From: an uncultured Pelagibacteraceae bacterium
Lineage (GTDB): Bacteria > Pseudomonadota > Alphaproteobacteria > Pelagibacterales > Pelagibacteraceae
Assembly (NCBI GenBank): GCA_902592965.1
Contig: CACJGL010000007.1
Span: 1-49,007 of the forward strand
Reading direction: 5' to 3'
DNA: 49,007 nucleotides
The notes under the pieces are model-generated. The model had not been told where the DNA came from. It searched no databases and saw only the letters and a program-made list of their open reading frames with translations. Shown here one piece after another: positions 44,432-49,007 of this stretch; positions within the stretch are counted from its first letter, which is position 1; each line of letters starts with the position of its first letter. The translations under genes and the position numbers were made by a program.

Positions 44432-45238
44432 ATGAAGATTTTATTTTTAGGTGATATAGTTGGAGACACAGGCTTTAAATCAGTAAAAAAAAACTTACCA
44501 GATATAGTTTTAAAAAAAAATATAGATTTTGTTTGTGTTAATGGCGAAAATGCAGCAAGTGAAGGTGTGGGTTTAACTGAAAATATTGCCAATGAACTTT
44601 TTAATGTAGGTGTAGATGTAATTACAACAGGCAATCATGTATGGGATCAAAAAGAAATTTATGAATATATAAAAACTGAAAAAAAATTATTAAGACCAAT
44701 AAACATGAGTGGAAATCTACCGGGTAAAGGTTTTTCTATATTCAACTCAAAAAAAAATCTGAAAGTTGGAGTATTAAATCTTATGGGTAATGTTTTTATG
44801 AAAAAATGTGATGATGTTTTTAAAATTGCTACTGAATTTATTGAACAAAAAAAAATTTCAAAAGATTATGATTTTTTAATAGTGGATTTTCATGGAGAAA
44901 TAACAAGTGAAAAAATGGCTATTGGTAATCTATTTGATGGATATGCAACTTTAGTTGTAGGTACCCACACACATGTGCCAACAAATGATGCAAGAATTTT
45001 AAAAAATGGAACTAGCTATATTACTGATGCTGGAATGTGTGGAGACTATGATTCGGTCATTGGTATGAATGCACAAAATTCAATTAACAGATTTCTAAAA
45101 AAAGAAGCTTTAAAACATTTTCCTGCTAATGGAGAAGCATCTCTGAGTGGGGTAGTTGTAGATTGCGATGTAAGTAATGGACTTGCAAAAAACATAGAAA
45201 GCTTCATTTTTGGTGGAAGTTTAAAAAACATAAATTAG
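44432..45238 (+). CDS. YmdB-family metallophosphoesterase
   Basis: A 268-residue protein of the TIGR00282/YmdB family. ILFLGDIVGDTG (residues 3-14), NGENAASEGVGLT (about 38-50), TTGNHVWDQKE (about 66-76) and VGTHTHVPTND (about 175-185) carry the metal ligands. Related enzymes hydrolyse cyclic nucleotides. The physiological substrate is unclear. It is tightly spaced with yebC (1 base). Confidence 0.9.
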   Translation: MKILFLGDIVGDTGFKSVKKNLPDIVLKKNIDFVCVNGENAASEGVGLTENIANELFNVGVDVITTGNHVWDQKEIYEYIKTEKKLLRPINMSGNLPGKGFSIFNSKKNLKVGVLNLMGNVFMKKCDDVFKIATEFIEQKKISKDYDFLIVDFHGEITSEKMAIGNLFDGYATLVVGTHTHVPTNDARILKNGTSYITDAGMCGDYDSVIGMNAQNSINRFLKKEALKHFPANGEASLSGVVVDCDVSNGLAKNIESFIFGGSLKNIN

Positions 45239-45239
45239 T

Positions 45240-45962
45240 ATGGCTGGACATTCACATTGGGCAGGTATTAAACATAAAAAAGGCAAAGCTGACAAACAGA
45301 GATCAAAAATTTTTTCTAAACTTTCTAGAGAAATCACGGTAGCTGCAAAACTAGGAGATAAGAACCCCGATATGAACTCGAGACTAAGATCTGCAATACA
45401 GGCAGCCAGATCAGCCAATATGCCAAAAGAAAATATTGAGAGAGCAATTGAAAAATCTTCTAACAATGATCAATCAAATTTTGAAAATATTAGATACGAA
45501 GGTTTTGGACCTAGCAAATCTGCTGTAATAGTTGAAGCATTGACTGATAATAAAAATAGAACTGCTTCTAATATTAGAACAATATTTTCGAAAAATAACG
45601 GTTCTTTAGGAACCCAGGGCTCTGCATCACATAATTTTCAAAGATTGGGTGTAATTAAAATAGATAAAAATGAAATTGAACAAGATAAAATTTTTGAATT
45701 AGCAATCGAGTCGGGAGCAAATGATTGTATTTCTCGTGATGAATTTCATGAAGTGCATACGGATATCGATGAAATATATGAGGTAAAAAAAAAATTTGAA
45801 AAAGTTATAGCAAATTTTCTCTCTACTGAAATCGAGTGGCTACCCATAAATAAGGTATCTCTTAAAGGTGAAGAAAATCAAAATATGGTAAAATTTTTAG
45901 AAACTCTTGAGGATGAAGATGACGTACAAAATGTTTATACAAATGTTAACTTTGAAGATTAA
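45240..45962 (+). CDS. YebC/PmpR-family transcription or translation regulator
   Basis: A 240-residue protein. MAGHSHWAGIKHKKGKADKQ (residues 1-20) is the family signature. RSANMPKENIERAIEKSS (about 55-72), NIRYEGFGPSKSAVIVEALT (about 78-97) and FSKNNGSLGTQGSASHNFQR (about 112-131) complete it. Recent work links YebC proteins to translation of proline-rich stretches as well as DNA binding. It lies beside the resolvase gene, as in most proteobacteria. Confidence 0.93.
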   Translation: MAGHSHWAGIKHKKGKADKQRSKIFSKLSREITVAAKLGDKNPDMNSRLRSAIQAARSANMPKENIERAIEKSSNNDQSNFENIRYEGFGPSKSAVIVEALTDNKNRTASNIRTIFSKNNGSLGTQGSASHNFQRLGVIKIDKNEIEQDKIFELAIESGANDCISRDEFHEVHTDIDEIYEVKKKFEKVIANFLSTEIEWLPINKVSLKGEENQNMVKFLETLEDEDDVQNVYTNVNFED

Positions 45963-46460
45963 ATGATAATTGTTGGAATTGATCCAGGAATAGCGGGTGC
46001 TATCTGTTTTTTTTCTGATGGGAAAGTCATTGATGTAATCGACATGCCTACAATGGCTGAAGGAAAAAAAAATAAAAAACAAGTTAATGGTAGGCAAATT
46101 TATAATGAAATAATGCTAATAAAAAATAAATTTAATAATGAAAAAATCAGTGTAATAGTCGAACAAGTTTCTGCTATGCCAGGACAAGGTGTAACAAGTA
46201 TGTTTAATTTTGGACAATCATTTGGGGTAATTAAAGGCATATGTTCTGCCATGGAACTACCCATTTTTTTTGTTAGACCAGCAAAATGGAAAAAACATTT
46301 TAATTTGATTAATTCTGAAAAAGATGCCAGCAGAACTAAAGTAATAGAGATGTTTCCTGGAATTTCTAATAAGTTATCAAGAAAAAAAGATAATAATAAA
46401 GCAGACGCTATTTTAATTGCTCAATATTTTGAAAACACCAGGGAAAACAACGATAACTAG
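45963..46460 (+). CDS. Phage-type RuvC-like Holliday junction resolvase
   Basis: A 165-residue RNase H-fold nuclease. VGIDPGIAGAI (residues 4-14) gives the first Asp, IVEQVSAMPGQGVTSMFNFG (about 65-84) the Glu, and NNKADAILIAQYF (about 144-156) the last Asp. The AMPGQGV and RPAKWKKHFNL (about 109-119) segments resemble the short RuvC of phages, not the E. coli type. It occupies the ruvC position next to yebC, but ruvA and ruvB do not follow. Resolvase activity is inferred from the fold. Confidence 0.85.
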   Translation: MIIVGIDPGIAGAICFFSDGKVIDVIDMPTMAEGKKNKKQVNGRQIYNEIMLIKNKFNNEKISVIVEQVSAMPGQGVTSMFNFGQSFGVIKGICSAMELPIFFVRPAKWKKHFNLINSEKDASRTKVIEMFPGISNKLSRKKDNNKADAILIAQYFENTRENNDN

Positions 46461-46516
46461 ACTTTTAGAGTATTTAGAAGTCAAATTAATGACATATTTT
46501 AATGGGAAACGATTGA

Positions 46517-47191
46517 ATGGAAGCAGATATTGCAACACAAAGCTTAGGATTAGCAAGTAACACAGATTTTTCTTTAATTAGTTTGTTTTTGCGCGCGGAT
46601 ATAATTGTCAAGTCAGTAATCATAATATTAATTGTAAGTTCTATTTATTCATGGGCAATAATATTTGAAAAAATAAGAATGTTTAGAAAAATTAATAAAA
46701 GTGCAGAGGAATTTGAAGAGAAATTCTGGAAATCAAAATCCGCTGAAACATTTTATAACAGTCTGCCTTCAAACATTGAGGATCCTATGGCAAAATTATT
46801 TAAAAGTTCTATGCAAACAGTTATGAAAACTAGATCAAAATCAAATTTATCTGAGAGGCTGACCAGTGTTTTAGAAGTAAATATCGAAAAACAAATGGTG
46901 GCAGTCGAAAAGTATAATAGTTTTCTTGCAACTGTTGGATCGACAGCTCCATTTATAGGATTGTTTGGAACTGTTTGGGGAATTATGAACTCATTTCAAT
47001 CGATTGCAATTTCAAGAAATACCAGTCTTGCAATAGTAGCACCAGGTATTGCAGAAGCCTTATTTGCAACGGCGCTTGGATTATTAGCTGCAATTCCTGC
47101 TGTAATTGCGTACAATAAATTTAATTCAGACTCTAAAAAATATTCACAAAAGTTAGAAAATTTTTCAAAAAGATTCTTATCAATTATTTAA
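46517..47191 (+). CDS. tolQ: Tol-Pal system protein TolQ
   Basis: A 224-residue inner-membrane protein. One helix at about residues 30-52 is followed by a cytoplasmic domain, then two helices. VGSTAPFIGLFGTVWGIMNS (about 140-159) and IAPGIAEALFATALGLLAAI-like (about 174-193) are MotA/TolQ/ExbB motifs. With TolR it forms a proton-driven motor for outer-membrane upkeep during division. It starts 56 bases after the resolvase. Confidence 0.95.
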   Translation: MEADIATQSLGLASNTDFSLISLFLRADIIVKSVIIILIVSSIYSWAIIFEKIRMFRKINKSAEEFEEKFWKSKSAETFYNSLPSNIEDPMAKLFKSSMQTVMKTRSKSNLSERLTSVLEVNIEKQMVAVEKYNSFLATVGSTAPFIGLFGTVWGIMNSFQSIAISRNTSLAIVAPGIAEALFATALGLLAAIPAVIAYNKFNSDSKKYSQKLENFSKRFLSII

Positions 47192-47608
47192 ATGGGATTT
47201 AAGCTCAAAAGTTCAAAAAATGATCCAATGAGTGAAATTAATGTTACACCATTTGTTGATGTAATGTTGGTTTTGCTAATTATATTCATGGTCACTGCAC
47301 CATTACTTACTGTTGGAGTCCAGGTAGATTTGCCAGAAACTTCTGCCGATACACTTCCTGAGGAAAATGAACCTTTAACTCTAACAATTAATTCTAAAGG
47401 TGAAATTTTTATTCAGGAAACAAAAGTTGAATTTAATAATTTAATTGTAAAAATATTGGCAGTGTCGAATAATAGAACTGATACAAGAATATATGTTAGG
47501 GGAGACAAAGCTATTAACTATGGGAGGGTTCTTGAAATTATGGGAATGCTTTCAGGATCAGGTTTTACAAAAGTTGCTCTAATATCAGAACCGAATAAAG
47601 AGAGATAA
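47192..47608 (+). CDS. tolR: Tol-Pal system protein TolR (ExbD family)
   Basis: A 138-residue protein beginning directly after the tolQ stop. The single helix INVTPFVDVMLVLLIIFMVT (about residues 16-35) carries the proton-binding Asp in FVDVM. VDLPETSAD and RVLEIMGMLSGSGFTKVALI (about 111-130) form the periplasmic domain. Confidence 0.95.
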   Translation: MGFKLKSSKNDPMSEINVTPFVDVMLVLLIIFMVTAPLLTVGVQVDLPETSADTLPEENEPLTLTINSKGEIFIQETKVEFNNLIVKILAVSNNRTDTRIYVRGDKAINYGRVLEIMGMLSGSGFTKVALISEPNKER

Positions 47609-47613
47609 AGATT

Positions 47614-48582
47614 ATGTATCGAGGTCTTTTAATCTCATCTGGATTTCATGTTGGTATTGTTGTGATGAGTATTTTGGCTTTGCCATTTGTTGCCAAAAAA
47701 CCTCTAGATATTCCACCTCTTATTTCTGTTGAACTTATTCAAATAGCCGAAAAGACAAATATTCCTTTCGCACCAAAAGCATCAAAAATAATTGAGAAGG
47801 CAAAAAAAGAAAACGAAAAGCTTTTGTCTGAACAGGCCCCTCCTAAAAAAGTAAAAAAAGATGAAAAAAAAGAAGTTCAAACAGATAAAAAAAAAAATGA
47901 AATTTCTAAAGTTGCATCAAAAAAAACACCAACCAGTGAAAATAAAATAGAAAAGTTAAAAAAAGAAAAATTAAATGCTGTACCTATGCCAGATGAAGAC
48001 AAACAAAAAATACAACCTAAAGAAGAAAAAAAGCAGAAACCTTCTAAAGAAATCAATGATGAAAATATAAAAAAAATAGTTCAAACTAAAAAACCAATTT
48101 TAGATGAGAAAAAAGTTAAACAAGTGTCTGAATTTGAAAAAAAAGAAAAATTGGATTTAAATGAAATTGCAGCTTTAATTGATAAAAAAAAAGAAAATTT
48201 AGCAGAAACAAAAAAAGAAGTTGATAAGATTTCTCAATCAACCGATGAGACTATGAACTATTCAAAGCTAACATTAAGCGAGGAAGATGCTTTAAAGGCT
48301 CAAATATTTACATGTTGGAGTGTTCCTATAGGTTTGCCATTTAGTGAGGATTTATTAGTTAGAGTTAAACTCCAATTAAAACCAGATGGAACAATTGAAA
48401 AGCTTGAAATGCTTGATCATGCAAAAATGAATACACCCGGAAAAGAAAAATTTAGAACACTAGCAGATAGTGTAAGGCGAGCTATTCAGCTGTGCAATCC
48501 ATTAAAAGTTCCCACAAGTGGTTATGAAAGATGGAAAAATATGATTTTAAATTTTGATGCTCGTGATATGCTTGGAGGATAA
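47614..48582 (+). CDS. tolA: TolA-like energy-transducing protein
   Basis: A 322-residue protein. One N-terminal helix (about residues 8-26) anchors it in the inner membrane. A long Lys/Glu-rich stretch, about residues 55-215, is of low complexity and probably extended or coiled. The C-terminal domain (about 225-322) has a FTCWSVPIGLPF segment and two Cys residues, and ends with RRAIQLCNPLKVPTS, as in TolA domain III. Identification rests partly on position in tolQR-A-B. Confidence 0.88.
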   Translation: MYRGLLISSGFHVGIVVMSILALPFVAKKPLDIPPLISVELIQIAEKTNIPFAPKASKIIEKAKKENEKLLSEQAPPKKVKKDEKKEVQTDKKKNEISKVASKKTPTSENKIEKLKKEKLNAVPMPDEDKQKIQPKEEKKQKPSKEINDENIKKIVQTKKPILDEKKVKQVSEFEKKEKLDLNEIAALIDKKKENLAETKKEVDKISQSTDETMNYSKLTLSEEDALKAQIFTCWSVPIGLPFSEDLLVRVKLQLKPDGTIEKLEMLDHAKMNTPGKEKFRTLADSVRRAIQLCNPLKVPTSGYERWKNMILNFDARDMLGG

Positions 48583-49007
48583 TGATTAGAATAATTAATT
48601 TATTTTTTATTATATTTTTTTTATTATCAGCTAAGGCTTATTCATTAATAGAAATTGATATAACAAGGGGTAATTTAGATCCGTTACCAATTGCAGTTTC
48701 TCCATTGTTTCAAGATGACAATTCAAAAAAAAATTCAATTAATGAACTTAAAATTGAAAATGTTGGATCTGAGATTTCGTTAGTTGTAGAAAATAATTTG
48801 AAAATTTCAGGTTTATTTAATCCTCTTAGTAAAGAAGCATTTTTACAAAAGCCAGATATTGCTCATTTAAAACCAAGATTTGAGGATTGGGCATTGATTA
48901 AAGCTCAAGCTTTAATTACAGGCAAAGTAACAATTGAGGACAAAAAATTAAAAGTTGAATTTAGACTCTGGGATATTTTGGCTGGAAGAGAAATGATGGC
49001 TTTAGCA
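48582..49007 (+). CDS. tolB: Tol-Pal system protein TolB, N-terminal part
   Basis: The ATG overlaps the tolA stop by one base, and the frame stays open to the window end (142 codons). A signal peptide of about 19 residues (hydrophobic FFIIFFLLSAKAYS) is followed by DPLPIAVSPLF and by SGLFNPLSKEAFLQKP (about residues 75-90), typical of the TolB N-terminal domain. The beta-propeller lies beyond the window. TolB is a periplasmic partner of Pal. Confidence 0.92.
   Translation, partial: MIRIINLFFIIFFLLSAKAYSLIEIDITRGNLDPLPIAVSPLFQDDNSKKNSINELKIENVGSEISLVVENNLKISGLFNPLSKEAFLQKPDIAHLKPRFEDWALIKAQALITGKVTIEDKKLKVEFRLWDILAGREMMALA

Noticed and set aside
46461-46516. Possible remnant of ruvA, ruvB or ybgC before tolQ
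   Set aside because: The 56 bases have no recognisable coding motif; the only ATG gives a few codons.
47800-48240. Low-complexity Lys/Glu region in tolA as a repeat array
   Set aside because: It is a normal feature of TolA domain II, and no exact DNA repeat unit was seen.

Overview
The window is very AT-rich, with long oligo-A and oligo-T tracts, almost no intergenic space, many 1-26 base gene overlaps and frequent TTG or GTG starts. Gene content and order (tkt-gap-pgk-fba-thiE-efp-suhB, zapA-fau, yebC-resolvase-tolQRAB, pntAA-pntAB-pntB, a TrcR/DUF1013 regulator) point to a streamlined alphaproteobacterium, most likely SAR11 (Pelagibacterales). Identification is from protein motifs and synteny only; no search was run.

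Region 1 (1-29458) is a surface-polysaccharide island. It opens with the tail of a DegT-type sugar aminotransferase, then a glycosyltransferase, an SGNH hydrolase and a polytopic membrane protein. Next come a WecA-type lipid-carrier initiating transferase, a GtrB-type glycosyltransferase and a sugar-nucleotide block (epimerase, SDR, Gfo/Idh/MocA oxidoreductase, HddA-like kinase, HddC-like nucleotidyltransferase, GmhA-like isomerase) with an opposite-strand transaldolase. These suggest a GDP-heptose-type precursor. Export and assembly genes follow (O-antigen ligase/polymerase, Wzx flippase, glycosyltransferase). A minus-strand cassette (16567-23753) carries its own polymerase/ligase, SGNH protein, glycosyltransferases (one a GT2-WecG/TagA fusion) and a large membrane protein. 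Plus-strand genes then lead through a GT2, an FkbM methyltransferase and a GDP-mannose 3,5-epimerase.

A solitary 5S rRNA gene (26329-26447) sits inside the island with no 16S or 23S beside it. This matches the SAR11 hypervariable region that splits the rRNA operon. After the 5S come GDP-mannose 4,6-dehydratase, GDP-fucose synthase and another epimerase, whose 3' end is written over the start of rpmJ; this is probably the island's edge.

Region 2 (29406-34840) has rpmJ, a 36-residue aa3 oxidase subunit IV, the three-gene proton-translocating transhydrogenase, and a trio resembling SxtJ, SxtK and SxtI from saxitoxin clusters (two small membrane proteins and a NodU-type O-carbamoyltransferase). 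I consider this trio the best candidate for a little-described system.

Region 3 (34842-43072, minus strand) has initiator tRNA, rpsU, TrcR-like regulator, rpmE, suhB, efp, thiE, class I aldolase, pgk, gap and tkt. Region 4 (43125-49007, plus strand) has a coiled-coil protein, zapA, fau, a YmdB-type phosphoesterase, yebC, a phage-type RuvC, and tolQ, tolR, tolA and the start of tolB. No CRISPR array, transposase, integrase or convincing intrinsic terminator was seen.
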